Assembly: GCA_030699055.1 (NCBI GenBank)
Contig: JAUYKX010000211.1
Coordinates: 1-7,113, forward strand
DNA length: 7,113 nucleotides
Direction of reading: 5' to 3'
Source of the DNA: Candidatus Nanopelagicales bacterium
Lineage (GTDB): Bacteria; Actinomycetota; Actinomycetes; S36-B12; UBA10799
Shown: positions 1-5,271 of the stretch, piece by piece
Layout of the letters: each line of letters opens with the position of its first letter
Position numbering within the stretch: position 1 is the first letter of the stretch
The notes under the pieces: generated by a model
What the model saw: only the letters and a program-made list of their open reading frames with translations
What the model was told of the DNA's origin: nothing
Databases searched by the model: none
Made by a program: the position numbers and the translations under genes

Positions 1-1
1 G

Positions 2-754
2 ATGAGTGGCCACTCCAAGTGGGCGACGACCAAGCCCCAGAAGGCTGCCCTTGACGCCAAGCGGGGCAAGCTGTTCGCCAAGCTGATCAAGAACATTGAG
101 GTGGCCGCCCGGACCGGTGGAGGCGACCCGGCGGGCAACCCGACTCTGTACGACGCCATCCAGAAGGCCAAGAGGAATTCGGTCCCCGCCGACAACATCG
201 ATCGCGCCGTCAAGCGTGGATCGGGAGCGGAAGCTGGCGGCTCCGATTGGCAAACGATCATGTACGAGGGTTACGGAACCGGGGGTGTGGCCGTGCTCGT
301 TGAATGCCTCACCGATAACCGGAATCGGGCGGCATCCGAGGTGCGAACGGCGATGACCCGCAACGGCGGAACCATGGCCGACCCGGGTTCGGTCTCGTAC
401 CTGTTTCATCGCAAGGGAGTGGTGCTCGTCCCGGGAGAAGGCACGTCCGAGGACGCCGTGTTGGAGGCCGTCCTCGATGCCGGGGCCGAAGAGGTCAACA
501 ACCTCGGGGAGATGCTCGAGGTTGTTAGTGAACCAGGTGATCTGGTGGCCGTCCGGACGGCGCTGCAGGAAGCGGATATCGATTACGACTCGGCCGAAGC
601 GTCGTTCGTTCCCAGTGTGACCGTTCCGCTCGACCTGGAAGATGCTCGCAAGATGACCCGGTTGATCGACGCTCTGGAGGACAGCGATGACGTCCAGAAC
701 GTTTTCGCCAACTTCGACTTGCCCGACGACGTGTTGGCAGCGCTCGACCAGTAG
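2..754 (+). CDS. yebC: YebC/TACO1-family protein (YebC/PmpR)
   Basis: This is a 250-residue protein of the usual family length. It opens with the diagnostic [11 protein letters not shown] and continues with the basic helix [26 protein letters not shown] (residues 18-43, key features KRGK and a GGGDP turn). Later family marks are [11 protein letters not shown] (65-75), [14 protein letters not shown] (88-101), [10 protein letters not shown] (106-115) and the C-terminal [15 protein letters not shown] (229-243). The family is cytoplasmic. Members have been described as DNA-binding regulators (PmpR) and, for TACO1 and bacterial YebC, as ribosome-associated factors that help translation; the sequence alone does not choose between these roles. 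Two small departures from what I recall as the common pattern are KPQK (11-14) in place of KHKK and YGTGG in place of YGPGG. The ATG is the second base of the window, so its ribosome binding site and promoter lie outside. The family assignment is very safe. Confidence 0.97.
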   Translation: MSGHSKWATTKPQKAALDAKRGKLFAKLIKNIEVAARTGGGDPAGNPTLYDAIQKAKRNSVPADNIDRAVKRGSGAEAGGSDWQTIMYEGYGTGGVAVLVECLTDNRNRAASEVRTAMTRNGGTMADPGSVSYLFHRKGVVLVPGEGTSEDAVLEAVLDAGAEEVNNLGEMLEVVSEPGDLVAVRTALQEADIDYDSAEASFVPSVTVPLDLEDARKMTRLIDALEDSDDVQNVFANFDLPDDVLAALDQ

Positions 755-755
755 C

Positions 756-773
756 CCGGGCGGACTTGCCCGG
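756..773 (+). terminator. possible terminator hairpin after yebC
   Basis: The sequence CCGGGC (756-761), a six-base loop and GCCCGG (768-773) can form a short all-GC stem starting one base after the yebC stop codon. No T-run follows, so it is not a classic intrinsic terminator, although U-poor hairpins are common at gene ends in high-GC actinobacteria. A stem of only six GC pairs can occur by chance in DNA this GC-rich. Confidence 0.3.
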
Positions 774-797
774 CCTGCTTCGCCGCTCAGACGCCGC

Positions 798-803
798 TAG
801 CCT
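798..803 (+). promoter_or_regulatory. candidate -10 element (TAGCCT) for a leaderless acyltransferase mRNA
   Basis: TAGCCT fits the TANNNT pattern of actinobacterial -10 boxes and ends seven bases before the ATG at 811. Transcription would then begin at or next to the start codon, giving a leaderless message, which is common in actinobacteria. No Shine-Dalgarno sequence precedes 811, which agrees with this reading. No convincing -35 is visible at 16-18 bp; the nearest candidate, TTGCCC at 766-771, is 26 bp away. Confidence 0.4.
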
Positions 804-810
804 TCCCGGC

Positions 811-2451
811 ATGGCGAAGGCGAAAACCACGGATACCAACCCAGAGACCATTGGCGAGACCTCGAGCGCCGACACCCGCGAGATCATTGAAGGTGCTCAA
901 CGGATGTCGGGATTCGACTTCGCCACCTGGCGCAGCGCGGAGGACCCGGTGATGCGGGCCACGATGATCGGTCTGATGTTGCTGGAGAAGGAACCGGACT
1001 GGGAGGCGCTCCTCACCAGATACGACCGGGCGAGTCGGATCAATCCCGTGCTCCGCAAGAAGGTCGTGGAGGGACCCCTGCCGCTGGTGACCCCGCGCCT
1101 GATCATCGACCCGAACTTCGACCTGTCGTTCCACTTGCGCCGATTTGACATGCCTGACGGAACCACCTGGAACGACGTGCTCATGGAGGCCCGGCGTCAG
1201 AGTATGACCGGTTTCGATTTGGACCGGCCGTTGTGGCAGATCAGCATCTTCAACAACTTGCCCGGTGGTCGTTCCGTGATGCTCATGAAGCTGCACCACG
1301 CGATCGCCGATGGGCAGGGCGCGATGCTGTTGGGTGCGTCCCTCTTCGACTTCTCCCCTGAGGGGCAGGATCTTGGCCCGATGCCGCCGGAACCAAAGGG
1401 TGAGGTGATGGACACGGTCGGGGTCACCGAGGCGTCGCTGAAGCATCAAGCCCAGTGGTACGCCAAGAGTGCCCAGGAGTTCGTGACCGGTTTCCCGCCG
1501 GCGACTGCCAAGGCTTTGCGTCACCCGCGAAAGATGATCAAAAAGGTGCTGGTCGGCGTGGGGTCGGTGGCCAAGATCGCCAACATGCCTTTGGGTCCGC
1601 TATCACCGCTGATGACTGAGCGGAGCATCAACTATCACTTCGGAACCTTCGATGTGTCCTTCGCCGACATGAAGTCGGTGTCAAAGGCAAGCAACCACAC
1701 GGTCAACGACCTGTTTTTGACGGCGGTGGCGGAGGGCATGGCCCGGTACCACATGGCCGAAGGTCGACCGGTGGACCGACTGCGCATCAACATGCCCGTG
1801 AGCCTTCGGACATCGGCCGACTCGATCGCCAACGCTGTGACCATCGTGCGGTTCGAGATGCCGGTAGCGGAGGTCGGAGCCGGGAAACTGATGGACGAGA
1901 TCAGTGCGATCGTGACGAAGTGGCGCGAGGAGCCCGCACTGCGCTGGACCGACACCCTGGCCGAGTTCAGTCGGGTTCTGCCGGTCGAGTTGTTGGCGGC
2001 GGCGGCTCAGGCGAGCGATGTCACGGCTTCGAATGTTCCTGGGGTTCCCATCCCCGTGTGGTTGGCCGGTGCTCAGGTGCTTCGGATGTACCCGTTGGTC
2101 AGCACCATCGGGGCGGCGGTGAATATCACCATGCTGACCTACAACGGGATCGCTTCGGTCGGCGTCAGCGCCGACGATGCTGCGGTCGTGGATCGTGATC
2201 TGCTCATGCGCAGCCTCCGCGACGGGTTTGCCGACGCGGTTGAAGCTCCGGTTTCGTCGTTGAGTCCGCTGGGGGATCAGATGGATCCCGACGCCCCCGA
2301 GCCGGTCGTCGTCAAGCCGAAGGCGCGCAAGACGGTGTCCAGGAAGGCAACGGCTCCCCGTAAGTCCGCGGCGCGTAAATCTGCCGCACGCAAGCCTGCT
2401 CCGCGTAATTCTGCCGCACGCAAGCCTGCTGGCGAGGCATCCGACAAGTAG
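811..2451 (+). CDS. WS/DGAT-like acyltransferase with a basic C-terminal tail
   Basis: A 546-residue protein of the bacterial wax ester synthase/acyl-CoA:diacylglycerol acyltransferase family, which makes wax esters or triacylglycerol from acyl-CoA, usually at the inner membrane surface or lipid bodies. The acyltransferase motif HHAIADG is at 162-168 (catalytic His163, Asp167 in family terms). Other family marks are PLWQ (140-143), the ND pair (300-301), SNVPG (407-411) followed by LAGAQV and MYP, and NITMLTYNG (438-446). The family core runs from about residue 32 to 485. An acidic stretch (489-498) then leads to a tail (502-546) with 16 Lys/Arg and repeats such as RKSAARKPAP; this tail is not part of the core family. 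Start choice is uncertain. ATG 811 is preferred because a -10 box sits just upstream; TTG 766 would add 15 residues. ATG 904, with GAAGGT at 889-894, would start exactly at the family core (MSGFDFATWR). Substrates cannot be told from sequence, and wax ester, triacylglycerol or another O-acyl transfer all remain possible. Confidence 0.9.
   Translation: MAKAKTTDTNPETIGETSSADTREIIEGAQRMSGFDFATWRSAEDPVMRATMIGLMLLEKEPDWEALLTRYDRASRINPVLRKKVVEGPLPLVTPRLIIDPNFDLSFHLRRFDMPDGTTWNDVLMEARRQSMTGFDLDRPLWQISIFNNLPGGRSVMLMKLHHAIADGQGAMLLGASLFDFSPEGQDLGPMPPEPKGEVMDTVGVTEASLKHQAQWYAKSAQEFVTGFPPATAKALRHPRKMIKKVLVGVGSVAKIANMPLGPLSPLMTERSINYHFGTFDVSFADMKSVSKASNHTVNDLFLTAVAEGMARYHMAEGRPVDRLRINMPVSLRTSADSIANAVTIVRFEMPVAEVGAGKLMDEISAIVTKWREEPALRWTDTLAEFSRVLPVELLAAAAQASDVTASNVPGVPIPVWLAGAQVLRMYPLVSTIGAAVNITMLTYNGIASVGVSADDAAVVDRDLLMRSLRDGFADAVEAPVSSLSPLGDQMDPDAPEPVVVKPKARKTVSRKATAPRKSAARKSAARKPAPRNSAARKPAGEASDK
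2372..2430 (+). repeat. 30-bp tandem duplication in the acyltransferase tail
   Basis: Bases 2372-2400 recur at 2402-2430 with a single difference (A2379 versus T2409), giving a 30-bp period. In protein this is RKSAARKPAP (522-531) followed by RNSAARKPAG (532-541), so the one base change turns Lys523 into Asn533. A further RKSAA at 517-521 uses different codons and looks like an older copy. The near-identity of the two DNA copies points to a recent slippage or duplication event that kept the frame. Confidence 0.9.
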
Positions 2452-2455
2452 TCCC

Positions 2456-2489
2456 GAGTGGCTGGACGCTTCGGGCACTTCAGCCACTT
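2456..2489 (+). terminator. terminator-like hairpin after the acyltransferase gene
   Basis: AGTGGCTG (2457-2464) pairs perfectly with CAGCCACT (2481-2488). With G-U and A-U pairs at both ends the RNA stem can reach 11 pairs around a 12-base loop that itself contains a C-UUCG-G tetraloop core (2469-2474). It lies five bases after the TAG stop. There is no U-tract, as is usual for many actinobacterial terminators. It would separate acyltransferase transcription from ruvC. The 10-mer CTTCGGGCAC occurs in the loop (2469-2478) and again at 2487-2496. Confidence 0.5.
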
Positions 2490-2526
2490 CGGGCACGCTG
2501 CGCGCGAGTCGCCCCGCGTGTCGCCC

Positions 2527-2555
2527 GTTCGCCGGCTAGTGTGACTCCGGCGAAC
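2527..2555. repeat. perfect 9-bp inverted repeat around the ruvC -10 box
   Basis: GTTCGCCGG (2527-2535) and CCGGCGAAC (2547-2555) are exact reverse complements separated by 11 bases. The spacer contains the TAGTGT -10 candidate, and the right arm ends in the CGAAC half of the LexA-like box. It could be an operator for a dimeric regulator, or a stem formed only in read-through RNA from upstream, since the expected start site lies inside the right arm. Confidence 0.75.
2537..2542 (+). promoter_or_regulatory. candidate -10 element of the ruvCAB promoter
   Basis: TAGTGT matches TANNNT and would place the start of transcription near 2549, giving a leader of about 56 bases before the ruvC TTG. No clear -35 hexamer is visible 16-18 bp upstream (around 2514-2520), which would fit an activator-assisted or -10-dominated promoter. 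Confidence 0.5.
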
Positions 2556-2564
2556 ACATGTACG
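2551..2564. promoter_or_regulatory. LexA/SOS-box-like operator upstream of ruvC
   Basis: CGAACACATGTACG matches the Gram-positive/actinobacterial LexA consensus CGAACRNRYGTTYG at every position except one (A for T at 2562). It begins nine bases after the -10 candidate and lies across or just after the predicted transcription start, where a bound repressor would block initiation. In Mycobacterium tuberculosis ruvC is a known LexA-regulated gene, so the position before ruvCAB supports the call. LexA binding itself is inferred. Confidence 0.7.
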
Positions 2565-2594
2565 AGTGGGCGGCGATTGTCGCCAGTCGACGGC

Positions 2595-2600
2595 GGAGGT
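2595..2600 (+). promoter_or_regulatory. ribosome binding site that sets the ruvC start at TTG 2605
   Basis: GGAGGT is a near-perfect Shine-Dalgarno sequence four bases before TTG 2605. It argues against the in-frame GTG at 2566, which lies upstream of this site and would add 13 residues ([13 protein letters not shown]) absent from the family. Confidence 0.8.
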
Positions 2601-2604
2601 TTCC

Positions 2605-3105
2605 TTGCGTGTTCTGGCGGTTGATCCGGGCCTCACCCGCTGCGGCGTAGCCGTGGTCGACGCGCTGCCCGCGCGGCGCGTGAAGTTGCGTCACGTCGAC
2701 GTACTAAAGACCGATGCGTCGTCAGCCTTGGGCGATCGATTGCTGCGACTCGAGGGCGGACTGGCAGAGGTCTTCGCGGAATTCGAGCCTTCCGCGGTGG
2801 TGGTTGAACAAGTGTTCAGCCACCACAACGTGCGGACCGTGCTGGGTACGGCGCAAGCGGCGGGGGTCGTCGCCTTGATGGCGGCTCGTCGAGGTCTGGT
2901 GGCCTCGACCTACACGCCGAGCGAGGTCAAGGCGGCCGTGACCGGTTCTGGTCGAGCCGACAAGCAGCAGGTGGCGGCGATGGTTTCCCGGATCGTTCGA
3001 GTCCCCGTCACCGGCCCGGCCGACGCCACCGACGCGGTTGCGTTGGCGATCTGTCATTGCTGGCGCGGAGGCATGCGAGCAGCCGAGCTGGCAGCCGCCC
3101 GATGA
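2605..3105 (+). CDS. ruvC: Holliday junction resolvase RuvC
   Basis: RuvC is the metal-dependent endonuclease that cuts four-way DNA junctions symmetrically, acting as a dimer on junctions held by RuvAB. From TTG 2605 the protein has 166 residues and opens [14 protein letters not shown], the family N-terminus. All four catalytic acids are present: Asp7, Glu68 (in VVVEQVF), Asp140 and Asp143 (in [11 protein letters not shown]), matching D7, E66, D138 and D141 of the E. coli enzyme. Phe71 corresponds to the junction-wedging Phe69. The RNase H-like fold runs the whole length; the C-terminal tail after the last helix is shorter than in some mycobacterial homologues. The gene starts with the rarer TTG codon but has a strong GGAGGT. 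Its stop overlaps the ruvA start by four bases (ATGA), implying coupled translation. Upstream lies a LexA-like operator. Confidence 0.97.
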   Translation: MRVLAVDPGLTRCGVAVVDALPARRVKLRHVDVLKTDASSALGDRLLRLEGGLAEVFAEFEPSAVVVEQVFSHHNVRTVLGTAQAAGVVALMAARRGLVASTYTPSEVKAAVTGSGRADKQQVAAMVSRIVRVPVTGPADATDAVALAICHCWRGGMRAAELAAAR

Positions 3106-3743
3106 TCGCGTCAGTGACGGGGCGGGTAGCTGCGGCGGAGCAGGAGTCGGTCGTCGTGGAGGTCGGCGGCATTGGCCTGCAAGTCCACTGCCCGCCAGTG
3201 ACGGCCCGGAGTCTCAAAGTGGGGGAATCGACGACCTTGATGACGAGCCTGGTCGTTCGGGAGGACTCGCTGACCCTGTACGGATTCGCCGACACGGACC
3301 AGCGACGGGTGTTCGGTCTGCTGCAATCGGTCTCCGGGGTCGGGCCCAGGCTGGCCCTGACGATTATCGGTGCGCTGACCACCGACCAACTTCGCGCTGC
3401 GATAGCCAACGGGGACGAAAAGGCATTGATGGTGGTTCCCGGAATCGGGCGAAAGTCGGCAAGTCGGCTGATTCTCGAACTTGCTGACAAGATCGGCTCC
3501 CCGGTTGGCGGTTCGGTAGACGTGCGCGCATCAAACTCGAAAACGGCCGTTGCCGGTTCCGGCGGATGGCGAGGTCCGGTGGCTGACGCGCTGGTTGGGC
3601 TCGGTTGGAGTGCGGGAGAGGCCCAGCAGGCAGTGGCCGCCGTCGCCCGAGCGGAAGGGCTTGAAGCAGGCCAGGAAAAGACCGGTGACGGTGAGGTGGC
3701 CACCATGTTGAGGCTGGCTTTGCGCACGATGGAACGACCGTGA
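3102..3743 (+). CDS. ruvA: Holliday junction DNA-binding subunit RuvA
   Basis: RuvA forms tetramers that hold the junction in a square-planar shape and recruit two RuvB rings. The 213-residue product starts MIASVTGRV, the family N-terminal OB-fold. The acidic pin residues Glu54-Asp55 (in [10 protein letters not shown]) correspond to those that separate strands at the crossover. Two helix-hairpin-helix motifs follow, [14 protein letters not shown] (73-86) and [16 protein letters not shown] (110-125). A flexible Gly/Ser-rich linker (about 134-156) leads to domain III (about 157-212), which contacts RuvB; its [10 protein letters not shown] is typical. The start is ATG 3102, overlapping the ruvC stop. 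An upstream in-frame TTG at 3057 would add 15 residues lying inside ruvC and not seen in the family. No good Shine-Dalgarno precedes the ATG, consistent with coupling to ruvC translation. Confidence 0.96.
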   Translation: MIASVTGRVAAAEQESVVVEVGGIGLQVHCPPVTARSLKVGESTTLMTSLVVREDSLTLYGFADTDQRRVFGLLQSVSGVGPRLALTIIGALTTDQLRAAIANGDEKALMVVPGIGRKSASRLILELADKIGSPVGGSVDVRASNSKTAVAGSGGWRGPVADALVGLGWSAGEAQQAVAAVARAEGLEAGQEKTGDGEVATMLRLALRTMERP

Positions 3744-4822
3744 ACGGGGGCGCCCGGGGGGAGTCCGGCTCAGTGTTGGCCACGGGAGAGTTACCCGAGG
3801 ACGCTCGGGTCGATGCCGCTCTGCGGCCGACGACTCTGGCGGAGTTCATCGGTCAGCAGCGGGTGCGCGATCAACTCGGTTTGGTTCTGCGGGCCGCGGT
3901 GGGTGATGGCCGCGTTGCCGACCATGTCCTGCTGTCGGGTCCACCCGGCCTGGGCAAGACGACTCTCGCCATGATCGTCGCCGGCGAGCTCGGGGTGCCC
4001 ATCAGAATCACATCGGGTCCGGCGATCACACATGCGGGCGATCTGGCCTCGGTGCTGACCAGTCTGGTGCCCGGCGAGGTCCTGTTCGTCGACGAGATCC
4101 ATCGATTGCCGCGCCAGGCCGAGGAGATGCTTTACCTGGCCATGGAGGACTATCGAGTTGACGTGATCGTCGGGAAAGGCCCGGGTGCGACGGCCATTCC
4201 GCTGGAACTGCCGGCCTTCACCCTGGTCGGGGCGACGACGCGCGCCGGTTTGCTGCCCGGACCGTTGCGGGATCGATTTGGCTTCACGGCTCACATGGAC
4301 TTCTACGAACCGGATGACCTGTGCCGGATCGTCAGCCGCTCGGCGGGGATGTTGGGAGTGGCTCTTCCGAGCGACGCGGCCTCCGAGATCGCCCTTCGAT
4401 CGCGGGGTACGCCCCGGATCGCCAACCGACTCCTGCGGCGGGTAAGAGACTTTGGGCAGGTTCACGGCAACGGCGAGGTGGGACTCGATACCGCCCGGTC
4501 GGCTCTGGAACTGTACGAGGTCGATGACCTCGGACTTGATCGACTCGATCGGGCGGTGCTCAAGGCGCTGGTGGGCATGTTCGGCGGCGGTCCCGTCGGG
4601 CTCAGCACGCTGGCGGTGGCTGTGGGGGAGGAGCCCGAAACCGTTGAGACGGTAGTCGAGCCATTCCTGGTCAGAACCGGGATGGTGATGCGTACCTCCC
4701 GGGGCCGGGTGGCGACGGCGTCGTCGTACACCCACCTTGGGTTGACTCCCCCGGGGAATCCGAAGGACGAACGGACCGACCGACAGGAGCAGTTGCGCCT
4801 GCCGGAACCATTGAACGGTTAG
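3740..4822 (+). CDS. ruvB: Holliday junction branch-migration ATPase RuvB
   Basis: RuvB is the AAA+ hexameric motor that pumps duplex DNA through the RuvA-junction complex. The 360-residue protein has Walker [10 protein letters not shown] (67-75), Walker B VLFVDEIH (114-121), sensor 1 GATTR (164-168), the arginine-finger stretch GPLRDRFG (174-181, Arg177/Arg179) and sensor 2 RGTPRIANR (222-230). The C-terminal winged-helix DNA-binding domain ends with [20 protein letters not shown] (307-326) and HLGL. It is complete and of normal length. The start is GTG 3740, overlapping the ruvA stop by four bases (GTGA), with a weak GGAA five bases upstream, so translation is probably coupled to ruvA. The first 20 residues are a variable Gly-rich extension. 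The stop codon TAG is also the first three bases of the TAGTAT promoter element used for yajC. Confidence 0.98.
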   Translation: MNGGARGESGSVLATGELPEDARVDAALRPTTLAEFIGQQRVRDQLGLVLRAAVGDGRVADHVLLSGPPGLGKTTLAMIVAGELGVPIRITSGPAITHAGDLASVLTSLVPGEVLFVDEIHRLPRQAEEMLYLAMEDYRVDVIVGKGPGATAIPLELPAFTLVGATTRAGLLPGPLRDRFGFTAHMDFYEPDDLCRIVSRSAGMLGVALPSDAASEIALRSRGTPRIANRLLRRVRDFGQVHGNGEVGLDTARSALELYEVDDLGLDRLDRAVLKALVGMFGGGPVGLSTLAVAVGEEPETVETVVEPFLVRTGMVMRTSRGRVATASSYTHLGLTPPGNPKDERTDRQEQLRLPEPLNG

Positions 4823-4825
4823 TAT
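4820..4825 (+). promoter_or_regulatory. candidate -10 element for yajC-secD-secF
   Basis: TAGTAT overlaps the ruvB stop codon and predicts a transcription start near 4832, leaving a leader of about 50 bases before yajC. The nearest -35-like sequence, TTGCGC at 4793-4798, is 21 bp away, longer than ideal. The leader contains a small hairpin, GTTGC (4841-4845) with GCAAC (4851-4855), that does not cover the ribosome binding site. It would let the Sec genes be expressed independently of the probably SOS-controlled ruv genes. Confidence 0.5.
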
Positions 4826-4871
4826 CGACGGATACCGCCCGTTGCGGACGGCAACTGAGGCCCACCTGATC

Positions 4872-4875
4872 GGAG
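4872..4875 (+). promoter_or_regulatory. ribosome binding site for yajC
   Basis: GGAG lies five bases before ATG 4881 and selects this start over the in-frame TTG at 4842, which would add 13 polar residues ahead of the short membrane anchor. Confidence 0.7.
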
Positions 4876-4880
4876 TAATC

Positions 4881-5258
4881 ATGGACCCCACACCCCTCTT
4901 GATGATCGCGCTTCTGGGCGTGGCGTTCTGGTTGCTGGTCATCCGCCCGGCCAAGAAAAAGCAGGCTGATCAACGTGATCTGGTCAATAGGATCAAGGTC
5001 GGTGATCGGGTGATGACGACGGCGGGCTTGTTCGGCTACGTGGCTGAGCTTCGCGCCGACGACGTGGGAGTGGAGATCGCCGACGGCGTCGTGGTGTTCA
5101 TGGTCAAGCCCGCCATCGCCAAGGTGATGACGGAACCGATCGTGTCCGAGACCGAAACGGCAGCGGCGTCGGAGGGTCAGACCGACGAGAGCATTGTGCT
5201 TCCGGACGACGAGGCCACTGGCCCGAGTTCCGCTCCGGGTGCAAACGCCGGCAAGTAG
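4881..5258 (+). CDS. yajC: Sec translocon accessory protein YajC
   Basis: YajC is a small single-span inner-membrane protein that associates with SecDF and SecYEG. This 125-residue product has one N-terminal membrane segment (about residues 5-21, LLMIALLGVAFWLLVIR), then a basic RPAKKKQ stop-transfer stretch typical of the family. The soluble domain carries VGDRVMTTAGLFGYV (40-54), the conserved YajC core motif. After about residue 86 the tail is acidic and low in complexity (many Glu, Asp, Ser, Ala), as in many actinobacterial YajC proteins. It is followed after 13 bases by secD, so the two are probably co-transcribed. Confidence 0.95.
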   Translation: MDPTPLLMIALLGVAFWLLVIRPAKKKQADQRDLVNRIKVGDRVMTTAGLFGYVAELRADDVGVEIADGVVVFMVKPAIAKVMTEPIVSETETAAASEGQTDESIVLPDDEATGPSSAPGANAGK

Positions 5259-5271
5259 AGCTGGCGGATAG

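Noticed and set aside
2359..2430. Repeats at the 3' end of the acyltransferase as a CRISPR or VNTR array
   Set aside because: Only two near-identical copies without unique spacers, and fully in frame with the coding sequence; it is a coding tandem duplication.
1681..2496. Minus-strand open frame of 271 codons opposite the acyltransferase
   Set aside because: Arg/His-rich shadow of a clear family gene, with no motif of its own and no minus-strand promoter or ribosome binding site seen.
2566..2604. Longer RuvC starting at GTG 2566
   Set aside because: The extra 13 residues are not found in the family, the GTG is next to the LexA-like box, and GGAGGT at 2595-2600 points to TTG 2605.
3057..3101. 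Longer RuvA starting upstream inside ruvC
   Set aside because: MIASV at 3102 is the family N-terminus and the ATGA overlap is the typical arrangement.
4841..4855. Hairpin GTTGC/GCAAC in the yajC leader as a riboswitch or attenuator
   Set aside because: A lone 5-bp stem with no alternative partner or anti-terminator visible is too short to support a riboswitch.
3791..4954. Long open frame of 387 codons on the minus strand opposite ruvB
   Set aside because: It is the complement of a well-conserved AAA+ gene, has no recognisable domain, and its Arg/His/Gln-rich composition is typical of antisense frames in high-GC DNA.
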